Positions 54,286-64,000 of a DNA stretch of 64,000 nt are shown here, one piece after another. The translations under genes and the position numbers were made by a program. Where the stretch lies: positions 62,001-126,000 of the forward strand of contig CAVUAF010000017.1 in the NCBI GenBank assembly GCA_963739375.1, in the 5' to 3' direction. A model generated the notes under the pieces. That model was not told where the DNA came from. It ran no database searches and saw nothing but the letters and a program-made list of their open reading frames with translations. Numbering within the stretch: the first letter of the stretch is position 1; each line of letters opens with the position of its first letter. The DNA comes from CAVUAF01 sp963739375 (lineage in GTDB: Bacteria > Acidobacteriota > Terriglobia > Terriglobales > Acidobacteriaceae).

Positions 54286-54729
54286 ATGTCCAAGGCCATA
54301 CGCCAGCGCCGGATTCTCGACCTCGTCACCCGCGTGCCCATCGCCACGCAGGACGACCTGCGGCGGAGCCTGGCCCACGAAGGCTTCCGCGTCACCCAGG
54401 CGACGCTCTCGCGCGACATCGCGGACCTGGGGCTGGTGAAGACGCTGGAGGGCTACATGTCGCCGGCGGAGGAAGACGCCGCGGTGCGGCAACTGCCCTC
54501 GCTGGAGCGGCTGCTGCGCGAGTTTGTGGTGGAAATCCGCCCGGCGGGCAGCCTGCTGGTCATCAAGACCGCGCCCGGGGCGGCGCAGCCGGTGGCGGCG
54601 GCGCTCGACGCCGAAGGCTGGCCGGAAGTGCTGGGGACGATCGGCGGCGACGACACCATCCTGGTCATCAGCAAGACGCTCACCGCCTGCCGTGCGCTGG
54701 CGCTGCGTATCCGCGGAGTCATCGCGTGA
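54286..54729 (+). CDS. argR: Arginine repressor
   Basis: 147 residues. The N-terminal winged helix-turn-helix reads RQRRILDLVTRVPIATQDDLRRSLAHEGFRVTQATLSRDIADLGLVK, with the family hallmark SRD(I/L)xxLxLVK. The C-terminal core LVIKTAPGAAQPVAAALDAEGWPEVLGTIGGDDTILVISKT has the GTIGGDDTI arginine-binding and hexamer motif. With arginine bound it represses by binding ARG boxes, and two such sites lie just upstream. The repressor leads the operon, so autoregulation is direct. Its stop overlaps the GTG of argC. Confidence 0.93.
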   Translation: MSKAIRQRRILDLVTRVPIATQDDLRRSLAHEGFRVTQATLSRDIADLGLVKTLEGYMSPAEEDAAVRQLPSLERLLREFVVEIRPAGSLLVIKTAPGAAQPVAAALDAEGWPEVLGTIGGDDTILVISKTLTACRALALRIRGVIA

Positions 54730-55766
54730 GCGCGCGGATCCAGGCCGCCGTCGTCGGGGCGACGGGCTACAGCGGCTTTGAGCTGGCGCGCCTGCTGATG
54801 CGCCATCCCCAGGCCAAGACGCCGCTGCTGCTGGCGCGCGAGCAGGCCGAGTCGGCGACGCTGAACGACGTCTATCCGCACGTCAGCGGCAACGGGTCGT
54901 ATCCGCTATTGCCGTTTTCGTGGGCGGAGCTCGGGGCGCGCGGGGTGGACGTGCTGTTCCTGGCGACGCCGCACGAGCTTTCGCGGACGCTGGTGCCGGA
55001 GGCGGCGGAGCGCGGGCTGCGGGTCATCGACCTGAGCGGCGCCTGGCGGCTGCGGCAGGCGGAAAACCGTGCCGTGTACGGCTTTCACGACGAGGACAGC
55101 GCGGCCGCCGCGCGCCTCGACCAGACCTCGGTGTACGGCCTGCCCGAGCTGCATCGCGAGGCGATTCGCGGGGCGCAGATTGTCGCCAACCCCGGCTGCT
55201 ACGCCACGTCGGCGATTCTCGGGCTGGCGCCGCTGGTGCGCGCGGGCGTGGTGGACGCGGAACACGGGGTGGTGTGCGATGCGAAGTCGGGGGTCAGCGG
55301 GGCGGGCAAAACGCCGACGGCCAAGACGCACTTCGTCGAGGTGGCCGACAACCTGAGCGCCTACGCGGTCTTCGGGCACCGGCACACCGGCGAAATCCTG
55401 GAGCAGTTGGGGCTGGGCGCGGAGCAGCTGATCTTTACGCCGCACCTGCTGCCCATCCCGCGGGGCATCCTGGCGACGATGTATGTGCGGCTGGCGCAGA
55501 CGATGACGCCGGCGGCGGTGCACGCGCTGTTCACGCAGTTTTACGATGGCTGCCCGTTCGTGCGCGTCTTCGCGCCCGGGCGGCTGCCGCAGATCCAGTA
55601 CTCGGTGCACACGAACTTCTGCGACCTTGGGTTCGCGCTCGCCGGCGACGGCCGGCGGCTGGTGGTGGTCGCGTGTCTCGACAACCTGGTGAAGGGCGCG
55701 GCCGGCCAGGCGGTACAGAACATGAACCTGATGTTTGGTCGCGGCGAACAGGAGGGTCTGGTATGA
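54726..55766 (+). CDS. argC: N-acetyl-gamma-glutamyl-phosphate reductase
   Basis: 346 residues from GTG 54726 (GTGA overlap). AAVVGATGYSGFELARLLMRHP is the NADP-binding Rossmann motif (GATGYxGxEL). DVLFLATPHELSRTLVPEA and YGLPELHREAIRGAQIVANPGCYATSAILGLAPL include the catalytic Cys in NPGCYATS. SGVSGAGKTPTAKTHF and HRHTGEILEQL (His) complete the site. It makes N-acetylglutamate semialdehyde. Start/stop overlap with argB follows (ATGA). The length is typical of the type 1 enzyme. Confidence 0.95.
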   Translation: MSARIQAAVVGATGYSGFELARLLMRHPQAKTPLLLAREQAESATLNDVYPHVSGNGSYPLLPFSWAELGARGVDVLFLATPHELSRTLVPEAAERGLRVIDLSGAWRLRQAENRAVYGFHDEDSAAAARLDQTSVYGLPELHREAIRGAQIVANPGCYATSAILGLAPLVRAGVVDAEHGVVCDAKSGVSGAGKTPTAKTHFVEVADNLSAYAVFGHRHTGEILEQLGLGAEQLIFTPHLLPIPRGILATMYVRLAQTMTPAAVHALFTQFYDGCPFVRVFAPGRLPQIQYSVHTNFCDLGFALAGDGRRLVVVACLDNLVKGAAGQAVQNMNLMFGRGEQEGLV

Positions 55767-56548
55767 AGCTGGTGGTGAAAATTGGGGGCGCGGCAATCGA
55801 CGAAGAGGCACTGCTGGCGCGGTGTGCGCGGGCGGTGGCCGACCTGGTCGCCGAAGGCCACCAGGTGGTGCTGGTGCATGGCGGCGGCAAGGCTCTGACG
55901 CGGACGCTGCAACAGCTCGGCAAGCAAAGCGAGTTCGTCGACGGGTTGCGGGTGACCGACGCGGAGACGCGCGACGTGGCGGTGATGGTGCTGGCCGGGC
56001 GCGTCAACAAGACGGTGGTGGCGGCGTTAGCGGCGGCGGGCGTGCCCGCCATCGGCATGTCGGGCGGCGACGGCGGCAGCTTCCGCGCGCGCAAGAAGAA
56101 TGGGACCGCCAGGGACCTCGGCTTCGTCGGCGAAATCTCCAGCACCGACTCGCGCTGGTTCGAGGCCATCTGGACGGCGGGCGGGGTGCCCGTGCTGTCG
56201 AGCGTGGCGCTGGGCAACGACGGTCAGTACTACAACGTGAATGCCGACCAGATGGCGGCGGCGTGCGCCATCGCGGTGCAGGCCAACGCGCTCATCTTCC
56301 TCACCGACGTGCCCGGGGTGCGCGGCGCCGACGGCGCGGTGATCCGCTGGCTGGAGACGCGGCAGATCGGCGACCTGGTGAAGTCGGAGGTAGTGAACGG
56401 CGGCATGCTGCCCAAGCTGGAAGCGTGCCGGCAGGCGCTGGCGAACGGCGTGGGACGCGTGCGCATCCTGCCGGCCGCGGAGGTGGATACGCTCCCCGAG
56501 TTCTACCACGAGCGCATCGAGGCCGGGACGGAGGTCATGGTCCATTGA
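55763..56548 (+). CDS. argB: Acetylglutamate kinase
   Basis: 261 residues. MKLVVKIGGAAID gives the conserved Lys, VLVHGGGKALTRTLQQLGKQSEFVDGLRVTD the HGGG substrate loop, and GMSGGDGGSFRARKK the GxSGxDG-type segment. VNADQMAAACAIAVQANALIFLTDVPGV is the NxD plus LTDVxGV nucleotide site. It phosphorylates N-acetylglutamate. The short form (about 260 residues) lacks the long N-terminal helix that marks the arginine-inhibited hexameric enzymes, so feedback inhibition is probably weak here (inference). Coupled to argC by ATGA and to argD by TTGA. Confidence 0.94.
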   Translation: MKLVVKIGGAAIDEEALLARCARAVADLVAEGHQVVLVHGGGKALTRTLQQLGKQSEFVDGLRVTDAETRDVAVMVLAGRVNKTVVAALAAAGVPAIGMSGGDGGSFRARKKNGTARDLGFVGEISSTDSRWFEAIWTAGGVPVLSSVALGNDGQYYNVNADQMAAACAIAVQANALIFLTDVPGVRGADGAVIRWLETRQIGDLVKSEVVNGGMLPKLEACRQALANGVGRVRILPAAEVDTLPEFYHERIEAGTEVMVH

Positions 56549-57830
56549 CCGCCGCCGCCAGGCCACTGCCCAGAGTGACCGAGCTGGACGCGGTGCAGCA
56601 CGCCGAAGCCGCCGCCCTGCTCCCCACCTACGACCGCTTCCAGGTGTTGCTGCGGCGCGGGCGCGGCGTCTACCTCTACGACGCGGCCGGGAAGCGGTAT
56701 CTCGACTTCCTGAGCGGCATCGGGGTGAACGCGCTGGGGCATGCGCATCCGGCGGTGACGAGGGCGATCCGCGCGCAGGTGGCGCGCGGGCTGCTGCACA
56801 CCTCGAACCTCTTCTTCCACGATTTCCAGGCGCCGCTGGCGGAAAAGTTGTGCGCCATCTCCGGCTTGGAGCGCGTCTTCTTCACCAACAGCGGCACGGA
56901 GGCGATTGAGGGCGCGCTCAAGCTGGCGCGCGCGTCCGCGCGGCAGAAGGCGAAGCCGGGAGCGAAGCCGGCGTGGCGCGTGCTGGCGCTGGAGAATTCC
57001 TTCCACGGCCGCACCTTCGCCGCCCTCGCGACCACCTGGACCAAGAAGTACCGCGAGCCGTTCGGGCCGCTGATGGCGGGCGTGCGCTTTGTGAGGTTCA
57101 ACGACGTGCGCGACCTGGAGCGCAAGTTCGACGCCAGCGTCTGCGCCGTGCTGCTGGAGCCGGTGCAGGGCGAGGGCGGAATTCACCACGTCAGCCGCGA
57201 ATTCCTGGCGCGGGCGCGGGCCCTGACCAGGAAACGGGCGCCCTCTTCATCGCCGACGAAATTCAGTGCGGCCTGGGCCGGACGGGCCGCTGGTTTGCCT
57301 ACCAGCATGCCGGGATCGAGCCGGACATCGTCACACTCGCCAAGCCGCTGGCCGGCGGGCTGCCGCTGGGCGCGATCCTGACCACAGCGGCGGTAGCGGA
57401 AGCCATCAAGCCCGGGCTGCACGGCACCACGTTTGGCGGCGGGCCGCTGACGTGTGCGGTGGCGCTGGCGGTGCTGGAAACCATCGAGCGCGACCGCCTG
57501 CTGGAACACATCAACGAGTTGGGCGGCTATTTCCACGCGCGGCTGAGGGCGCTGCAGGCGAAGCACGCACTGATCGCGGAAGTGCGTGGCGCCGGGTTCA
57601 TGGCCGGCGTCGAGTTGAGCGACGCGGAAGCGGCAAAATACGTCGCCCGAGAGGCGCTGGCGCGGGGCGTCATCGTGAACCGCACGCACGAGGTCGTCAT
57701 CCGCATGCTGCCGCCGTTCATCGTGCAAAAACAGCACGTGGACACGGTGGTGCGCCTGCTCGACCAGTTGCTCGGGGAATACGCGGCGCAGGCGCAGCCG
57801 CGCGCCACCTTGGCGAGGAGAAAAGCGTGA
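56545..57830 (+). CDS. argD: Acetylornithine aminotransferase (single frameshift)
   Basis: The start is TTG 56545, overlapping the argB stop, or GTG 56575. The PLP class III pattern is complete across two frames. GRGVYLYDAAGKRYLDFLSGIGVNALGHAHP and FFTNSGTEAIEGALKLARA (phosphate site) come first, then ALENSFHGRTFAALATT, LEPVQGEGGI and LFIADEIQCGLGRTGRWFAYQHAG (Asp), followed by VTLAKPLAGGLPLGAIL (Schiff-base Lys) and HGTTFGGGPLTCAVALAVLE. A base is missing near 57228 in ...RALT(E)ETGALF, shifting the frame by one. Since arginine synthesis depends on this gene and everything else is conserved, a sequence error is likely. It converts N-acetylglutamate semialdehyde to N-acetylornithine. The stop overlaps the argF GTG. 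Confidence 0.9.
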
Positions 57831-58859
57831 GCACGAAAGCCATCGAGACGTCGGTTGCCGCGCCGGCAGCAGTGCCCACCGACCTGCTCTCCATCGCCGA
57901 CCTTGGTCCGGCGGGGGTGCGGGCGGCGCTCGACCTGGCCGCCGCCGTCAAGGCGCGCCCGGCGGAGTTTGCGCGGGCGCTGGCGGGCAAGCAACTGGTG
58001 CTGATTTTCGAGAAGCCGTCGCTGCGCACCCGGCTGACCTTCGAAGCCGGCATGGCGGCGCTCGGCGGCACTTCATTCTTCCTCGATGCGCGCGACGAGC
58101 GCATCGGGGCGCGCGAGCCCATCCGCGACGTAGCGCGCAACCTGGAGCGCTGGGTGCACGGCATCGTGCTGCGCACCTTCGCGCACGAAACGGTGACCGA
58201 GATGGCCGCCGGCGCCTCCATCCCGGTCATCAACGGGCTCACCGATTTTGAGCATCCCTGCCAGGCGCTGGCCGATTTCCTGACCCTGGAAGAGCACGGC
58301 GGCGACCTGCGCAAGCTGAAGCTCGCCTACGTCGGCGACGGCAACAACGTGGCGCACTCGCTGCTGCTGGCGGCGGCGTGCCTGGGCAGCAGCCTTACGG
58401 TGGCGACGCCGCGAGGCTATGCCCCGAACCGCGAAGTCGTGGCCCAGGCGCAGGACATCGCCAAGGGCACGGGGGCGCACATCGAGCAGGCGCACGACCC
58501 GCGCGAGGCGGTGCGCGGCGCCGACGCGGTCTACACCGACGTCTGGGCGAGCATGGGCCAGGAAAGCGAAGCGGCCGCGCGCCGCAAGGTCTTCGCGCCC
58601 TTCCAGGTGAACGACGCGCTGCTGGAGTGCGCCGGGCCGAAGGCGCTTTTCATGCACTGCCTGCCGGCGCATCGCGGCGAGGAGGTCACGGAAAGCGTCA
58701 TCGAATCGCCGCGCTCGGTGGTGTTCGACCAGGCGGAGAACCGCCTGCACGTGCAGAAGGCGGTGCTGCTGATGTTGCTGGACGGCCACGGGGCGCGCCC
58801 TCTGCCGCGGCGCCCCGCCGGGGCGGCCGGGTCCACGCGGAGCAGTTGGAGGAAGAAAA

Positions 58860-58867
<8 letters not shown>
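57827..58867 (+). CDS. argF: Ornithine carbamoyltransferase
   Basis: 346 residues from GTG 57827. VLIFEKPSLRTRLTFEAGMAALGG is the carbamoyl-phosphate loop (SxRTR). VINGLTDFEHPCQALADFLTLEEH holds the HPCQ motif, KLAYVGDGNNVAHSLLLAAACLG the DGNNV ornithine-side strand, DVWASMGQESE the conserved SMG loop, and FMHCLPAHRGEEVTE the ornithine-binding Cys in HCLPAHRG. It joins carbamoyl phosphate and ornithine to citrulline. The HCLPAHR form favours ornithine over N-acetylornithine as substrate. The last ~24 residues (ARPLPRRPAGAAGSTRSSWRKKNG) extend past the usual end and overlap the argG start by eight bases. Confidence 0.93.
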
Positions 58868-60075
<1,208 letters not shown>

Positions 60076-60104
<29 letters not shown>

Positions 60105-61482
60105 CCAGCCGCTCGACGCACAATTCGAGGCGTGGCAACGCTCCTTCGGCTTCGACCGCCGGCTGCTCGGCGCCGAATGCACCGCCAGCGCCGCCTACGC
60201 CCACGCGCTCGCCCGCGCCGGCCTCCTGAGCGACGCGGAAGCGCAGCAGATCGTCCAGGCGCTGGAGCGGCTGGAGCGGGCGTGCGCGCAGGACCCCACC
60301 ATCCTCGACGCCAGCGACGCGGAAGACGTCCACCACTTCGTCGAGCAGGAGCTGGTCGCCAAACTCGGCGACCTGGGACGGAAACTCCACACCGGGCGCA
60401 GCCGCAACGAGCAGATCGCCACCAACCTGCGGCTATTCACGCGGCAGGCGATTGCCGAGGTGCGGGCCCAGCTGGGCGGCGTGTGCGCGGCGCTGGTGGC
60501 CCGGGCCCGCGAGCTGGGCACCGCGGCGATGCCCTCGTACACCCACCTGCAGCGCGCCGAGCCGGTGCTGGCGGCGCATTGGCTGCTGGCCTACGTCGAA
60601 ATGTTCCTGCGCGACGCCGAGCGCCTGGCCGACTGCGGCCGGCGCGCCGACGTGCTGCCGCTCGGCTCCGGGGCGGTCGCCGGGTGCACGTTTGCGCTGG
60701 ACCGGGAAGCGCTGGCGCGCGAGCTGGGCTTTGCCGCGGTTTCGCGCAACAGCATGGACGCCACCAGCGACCGCGACTTCGCGCTGGAGTTCGTCAACGC
60801 ACTGGCGCTGGTGGCGCTGCACCTGAGCCGCCTGGCGGAAGATTTCGTGCTCTACAGCACGGTCGAGTTCGGCTTCCTGAAATTGCCGGACGCGTACGCC
60901 ACCGGCTCCAGCGCCATGCCGCAAAAGAAGAATCCCGACCTGATGGAACTGCTGCGGGGGAAGAGCGGGCGGGTGCTGGCGGCCGCGACGTCCCTCGCCG
61001 TCACCCTGAAGGGCCTGCCGCTCGCCTATGACCGCGACCTGCAGGAGACGCAGGAGCCGCTATTCGCCGCGGCCGACGCCCTGGCCGAAACCCTGCCGCG
61101 GGTCGCGGATTTCCTGCGCAGCGTCGAGTTCGATCGCGAGAGGATGCAGAGGGCGGCCACAACTGGGTACTTGAATGCGACCGCGGCGGCGAATTATCTG
61201 GTGCGCAAAGGGGTCCCGTTCCGCCGCGCGCACGAGGTGGTGGGGCGCGCCGTGCGGCTGGCCCTGGAGAAAAACTGCGAGCTGGAGGCGCTGCCGTTGG
61301 CCGAGCTGCAGCAGTTGAGCCCGGAATTCGATGCCGGCCTGGCCACCGCGCTGCAACTCGCGCAGGTGGTCGGCGAGCATGACGTGGTGGGCGGTACCGC
61401 GCCCGCCCGCGTCGCCCAGGCCCTGGCGGAAACCGAGCAGCGCCTTGCCGCGTTGCAGGAGACGAAGCATGCGCACGCGTAA
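60076..61482 (+). CDS. argH: Argininosuccinate lyase
   Basis: 468 residues. TTG 60076 or ATG 60085 can start it; the family opening MWSGRVSQPLDAQFEAWQRSFGFDRRL fits the ATG well. LHTGRSRNEQIATNLRLF, TAAMPSYTHLQRAEPVLAAHWLLAY (catalytic His) and the fumarase/aspartase signature GSSAMPQKKNPD (flexible Ser loop) are intact. DRDLQETQEPLF and TTGYLNATAAANYLVRKGVPFRRAHEVVGRAV finish the fold. It splits argininosuccinate to arginine and fumarate as a homotetramer. It overlaps argG and the following acetyltransferase (14 bases). Confidence 0.95.
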
Positions 61483-61978
61483 GGCCATGGTCGGCGACGC
61501 GCAAGCGGTGTGCGACGTGATCGCGCTCTACTCCGGCGACGGCACGCTCCTGCCGCGGCCTTACGGCGAGGTGTGCGAGAACGTCCGCGACTTCGTCGTC
61601 GCCGAGCACCGCGGCCGCATCATCGGCTGCGGCGCGCTGCACCTCTACGGCCCGCACCTGGCGGAAGTGCGCTCCATCGCGGTGCATCCCGACTTCCGCC
61701 GCCGCGGCGCCGGACTGAAAATCGTGCGGGCGCTGCTGCGCGAGGCCGAGCGCCACGACGTCAGCCGCGTCTGCCTGTTTACCCGCATTCCGGAGTTTTT
61801 TGTGCGCGCCGGTTTCGTCGTCTCGCAGCGCGAAGAACTGCCCGACAAGATCTTCAAAGATTGCCTCGCCTGTCCGCGCCTCCACTGCTGCGACGAGGTG
61901 GCCATGGTGCACGGCGAATCGCAGGTAGGCACGCGCCCCGCTATCCATCTTCCCGACCTGGTGCAGATCGGCAAATGA
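61469..61978 (+). CDS. argA: N-acetyltransferase, ArgA-like short form (GNAT)
   Basis: 169 residues from ATG 61469. RKAMVGDAQAVCDVIALYSGDGTLLPRPYGEVCENVRDFVVAEHRGRIIGCGALHLYGPHLAEVRSIAVHPDFRRRGAGLKIVRALLREAERHDVSRVCLFTRIPEFFVRAGF shows the GNAT acetyl-CoA loop RRRGAG and the stretch EVRSIAVHP. This short type, without a kinase-like domain, is found inside arginine operons and acetylates glutamate. A C-terminal Cys-rich segment (CLACPRLHCCDEVAMVH) is also usual in this group. Overlap with argJ is ATGA. With argJ also present, the first step has two possible routes. Confidence 0.85.
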   Translation: MRTRKAMVGDAQAVCDVIALYSGDGTLLPRPYGEVCENVRDFVVAEHRGRIIGCGALHLYGPHLAEVRSIAVHPDFRRRGAGLKIVRALLREAERHDVSRVCLFTRIPEFFVRAGFVVSQREELPDKIFKDCLACPRLHCCDEVAMVHGESQVGTRPAIHLPDLVQIGK

Positions 61979-63180
61979 AAGCGCACCCGGGCGTCACCTC
62001 CGACCTCCTCGTCCCGCGCGGCTTTCGCTTTGCCGCGCTCGCGGCCGGCATCAAGCCGAGTGGCGCGCCCGACCTGGCGCTGGCGGCCGCGGCGGCGGGG
62101 ACGCAGGCCGCGGCGGTGTTTACCAGGAACCTGGTGGTGGCCGCGCCGCTCCTCATCGGCCGGCGGAACCTGCAGGCGGGGCGCGGCGAAGTGCGCGCCG
62201 TCGTGGTGAACTCCGGCAACGCCAACTGCGCCACCGGCAGCGAAGGCGTGCGGCGCTGCGAACAGGTGTGCCGCGCCGTCGCGCACGAGTTACAGGTCGC
62301 GCCGCGCGCCATCTTTCCTTCGTCCACGGGTGTGATCGGCGTGCCGCTGCCGGCGCAGAAAATCACGGCTGCCGTGCCCGCGCTGGCGCGATCGCTGGCG
62401 GCGACACCGGAAGCGCTGGAGTCATTCGCGCGCGCCATCCTGACCACCGACACGCGCATGAAGGTGGCGGCGGCCCGCGTGCCCTGCCGCCAGGAAGAGG
62501 CGGTGGTGGTCGGGGTGGCCAAGGGCGCGGGCATGATCCATCCCAACCTGGCGACCATGCTGGCCTACGTCTTCACCGACGCGGCGCTCAGCGCGCGCGA
62601 GCTGCGCGCCGCCGTCCGCGCCGCCGCCGACACCTCCTTCAACTGCATCAGCGTGGACGGCGACACCTCGACCAACGACACGCTCCTGGTGCTCGCCTCG
62701 GGCGTGGCCGGGAGGCCGCGCCGGCGCGACGCCTTTCAGCAGGCGCTCGCGGGCGTGTGCGGGTCGCTGGCGGAACAGATCGTGCGCGACGGGGAGGGCG
62801 TGCGCCACGTGGTGCGCCTGCACATCGAAAAGGCGCGCACCCGCGCCGAGGCGGTGCGGATCGGGCGGACCATCGCCACCTCCGCGCTGGTGAAAACCGC
62901 CTGGGCGGGCGCCGATCCCAACTGGGGGAGGATCCTGGCGGCCATCGGGCGCGCCGGGGTGCGGCTCGACCCGGGCCGCATCAGCGTGCATTGCGGGCCG
63001 CATCGCGTCTGCCAGAACGGAGCGGCCGTCGCCTTCAACGAAGCGGCGGCCCACGCTTATCTCTCGCAGCCCGAGTTTGACCTCACGGTGAAGCTCGGCC
63101 GCGGGCGCGCCCGCGCCACCGTCCTCACCTGCGACCTCACCGCCGAGTACGTCCACATCAACGCCGACTACACCACGTAG
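61975..63180 (+). CDS. argJ: Bifunctional ornithine acetyltransferase / N-acetylglutamate synthase
   Basis: 401 residues from ATG 61975. RGFRFAALAAGIKPSGAPDLALAAA is the usual start. VVNSGNANCATGSEGVRRC, STGVIGVPLPAQKI (oxyanion Thr-Gly), GVAKGAGMIHPNLATMLAYVFTDA (autocleavage before Thr in LATML) and NCISVDGDTSTNDTLLVLASG follow, then WGRILAAIGRAG and NADYTT at the C-terminus. The proenzyme cuts itself into alpha and beta chains. It moves acetyl from N-acetylornithine to glutamate, closing the acetyl cycle. It is the last gene of the operon. Confidence 0.95.
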   Translation: MKAHPGVTSDLLVPRGFRFAALAAGIKPSGAPDLALAAAAAGTQAAAVFTRNLVVAAPLLIGRRNLQAGRGEVRAVVVNSGNANCATGSEGVRRCEQVCRAVAHELQVAPRAIFPSSTGVIGVPLPAQKITAAVPALARSLAATPEALESFARAILTTDTRMKVAAARVPCRQEEAVVVGVAKGAGMIHPNLATMLAYVFTDAALSARELRAAVRAAADTSFNCISVDGDTSTNDTLLVLASGVAGRPRRRDAFQQALAGVCGSLAEQIVRDGEGVRHVVRLHIEKARTRAEAVRIGRTIATSALVKTAWAGADPNWGRILAAIGRAGVRLDPGRISVHCGPHRVCQNGAAVAFNEAAAHAYLSQPEFDLTVKLGRGRARATVLTCDLTAEYVHINADYTT

Positions 63181-63224
63181 CGCACCGAGACGCCGCGGCC
63201 GGCGCGAAACCAATTACAGGCGAT

Positions 63225-63404
63225 GTCATCCTGAGGGCGCCTTTGTTGCGCCCGAAGAATCTATGTACTGAGCTGGCCGTGCCACGGACCGCCGCTGCAG
63301 CGAACCGCCGTCACGCGGCCAGCCCCGCAGGGGCGATTGACGGTAGCCCAGGACGCGGTCCTGGGTAAGCTGCGTAAAGAGGAGGAGAGCCCGCTTTAGC
63401 GGGC
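63225..63404. repeat. Dispersed repeats and hairpins between argJ and the next gene
   Basis: A GTCATCCTGAG...CGAAGAATCTA element lies at 63225-63264. Hairpins follow: GCCCCGCAGGGGC (63322-63334), CCCAGGACGCGGTCCTGGG (63347-63365) and GCCCGCTTTAGCGGGC (63389-63404). The second belongs to the same palindrome family as 33931, 43685 and 44830. They may also end transcription of the arginine operon, although no T-tract follows on the plus strand. Confidence 0.55.
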
Positions 63405-63419
63405 GGCACAAAGACGCCA

Positions 63420-63836
63420 CTACTTCTTCTTCAGCGACTGCTCCAGCGCCGCCCAATCCGTCTTCGCAAACTGCTCGAACCCTGCTTGCGTCAGGGCGGC
63501 GAGTTCGGCGAACAGCTTCTCGTCCACCGCTTTGAAGTTAAAGCACGTCTTGCCCTGCATGCGGCGCTTCAGCTCGGGCGAGACCCGCCGCTGCATCGGC
63601 TCGCACATGTACAGCGGCATCAAGTGGAAGCTGGTGTACGCCTTGCCCGCGCGCACGCCGGCGAACCACACCGGCTTCTTGCGGAAGACCACCGCGCGCA
63701 GCACCAGCTGGTAGTACGTAGGCGTATCGGCGATCGTGACCGTGTGCTTCGCAAACGGCTGGAGAATCTTCTTCAGCGACGCAAACGGCTCATTCGCGGG
63801 TGCAGCTTTCTTCTTTGCTGCTGCGGTGGCAGCCAT
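63420..63836 (-). CDS. Conserved hypothetical protein, DUF1801-like
   Basis: 138 residues from ATG 63836 (AGGAGG upstream; TGATG overlap with the preceding stop). After a Lys/Ala-rich start (ATAAAKKKAAPA), the body LKKILQPFAKHTVTIADTPTYYQLVLRAV, then KPVWFAGVRAGKAYTSFHLMPLYM and KRRMQGKTCFNFKAVDEKLFAELAALTQAGFEQF matches small cytosolic proteins of the DUF1801/YdhG-like group (FAxVxxxKxYxSFHLMPxY; GKxCFNFK). Function is unknown. Its translation is coupled to the membrane protein upstream. Confidence 0.65.
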   Translation of the reverse strand: MAATAAAKKKAAPANEPFASLKKILQPFAKHTVTIADTPTYYQLVLRAVVFRKKPVWFAGVRAGKAYTSFHLMPLYMCEPMQRRVSPELKRRMQGKTCFNFKAVDEKLFAELAALTQAGFEQFAKTDWAALEQSLKKK

Positions 63837-64000
63837 CACTTCCTCCTGCGCGCTGCGCGCCAGAAATTCGATACCGTGAACCAGCCGAAGACTACCGCAA
63901 AAAGCGCCGCCACCACCGCCCGGCTGGGCCCGATCTGCCCGGCCGCGTAGCGGTGATACTCACGGACCGCGGCCGCGCTGCCGATGATGGTAAAACAGGC
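63836..64000 (-). CDS. C-terminal part of a membrane protein cut by the window edge
   Basis: The open frame enters from the right edge and ends at TGA 63836-63838. The 54 visible residues include ACFTIIGSAAAVREYHRYAAGQIGP and a membrane helix AVVAALFAVVFGWFTVSNFW, then a basic tail RAARRRK. It overlaps the next gene's start (TGATG). No family recognised from this piece. Confidence 0.5.
   Translation of the reverse strand, partial: ACFTIIGSAAAVREYHRYAAGQIGPSRAVVAALFAVVFGWFTVSNFWRAARRRK

Overview
The window is G+C-rich chromosomal DNA, most likely from an Acidobacteriota (Terriglobia-like) genome. Supporting signs are a VWFA-related protein of the acidobacterial type, a long secreted protein with choice-of-anchor-D style repeats, a Ser/Thr kinase fused to a TolB/PD40 propeller, and many intergenic palindromes and 'GTCATCCTGAG'-type repeats seen in this phylum. 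This assignment is an inference from protein character; there is no rRNA gene in the window.

Region by region: 0.4-7.2 kb holds secreted proteins (PEP-CTERM, Spy/LTXXQ-like, LolA-like, a 1416-residue repeat protein). 7.7-19.5 kb is one long minus-strand redox operon. In transcription order it encodes a soluble HdrD-like Fe-S protein, EtfB, EtfA, a membrane Fe-S/cytochrome b protein resembling EtfAB:menaquinone oxidoreductase (EMO), HdrA, MvhD, MvhG, MvhA (group 3c-like [NiFe] hydrogenase), a hydrogenase maturation protease and an NrfD/HybB membrane protein. 20-24 kb carries a PH-like protein, pepD and the VWFA protein. 24.1-27.0 kb is a lower-G+C island anchored at tRNA-Val(GAC). It has duplicated integrase tails, pseudo-tRNAs, a GIY-YIG gene and a coupled ATPase/PIN-nuclease pair that is a candidate defence module. 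27-43 kb has housekeeping and signalling genes: pgsA-like, kinase, cysS, an EamA exporter, a class III aminotransferase, YraN, a HEAT-repeat protein with an internal duplication, galT, PilZ and a GspE/PilB ATPase.

43-54 kb has small stress/membrane proteins, a second lower-G+C patch (an adenosine deaminase-like enzyme plus a 2-TM protein), a tripartite efflux operon (TolC, EmrA, EmrB) and an HNH protein. 54.2-63.2 kb is a complete arginine operon, argR-argC-argB-argD-argF-argG-argH-argA-like-argJ, with start/stop overlaps at nearly every junction and an ARG-box region directly before argR.

Reading frames are damaged in two dense patches (about 12.5-15.4 kb and 48.9-50.5 kb), mostly by one-base expansions of short G/C runs inside otherwise well-conserved proteins. 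Single lesions also occur in four other genes. The conserved motifs survive in the shifted frames, so I read these mainly as sequence errors, but real decay cannot be excluded from the sequence alone.
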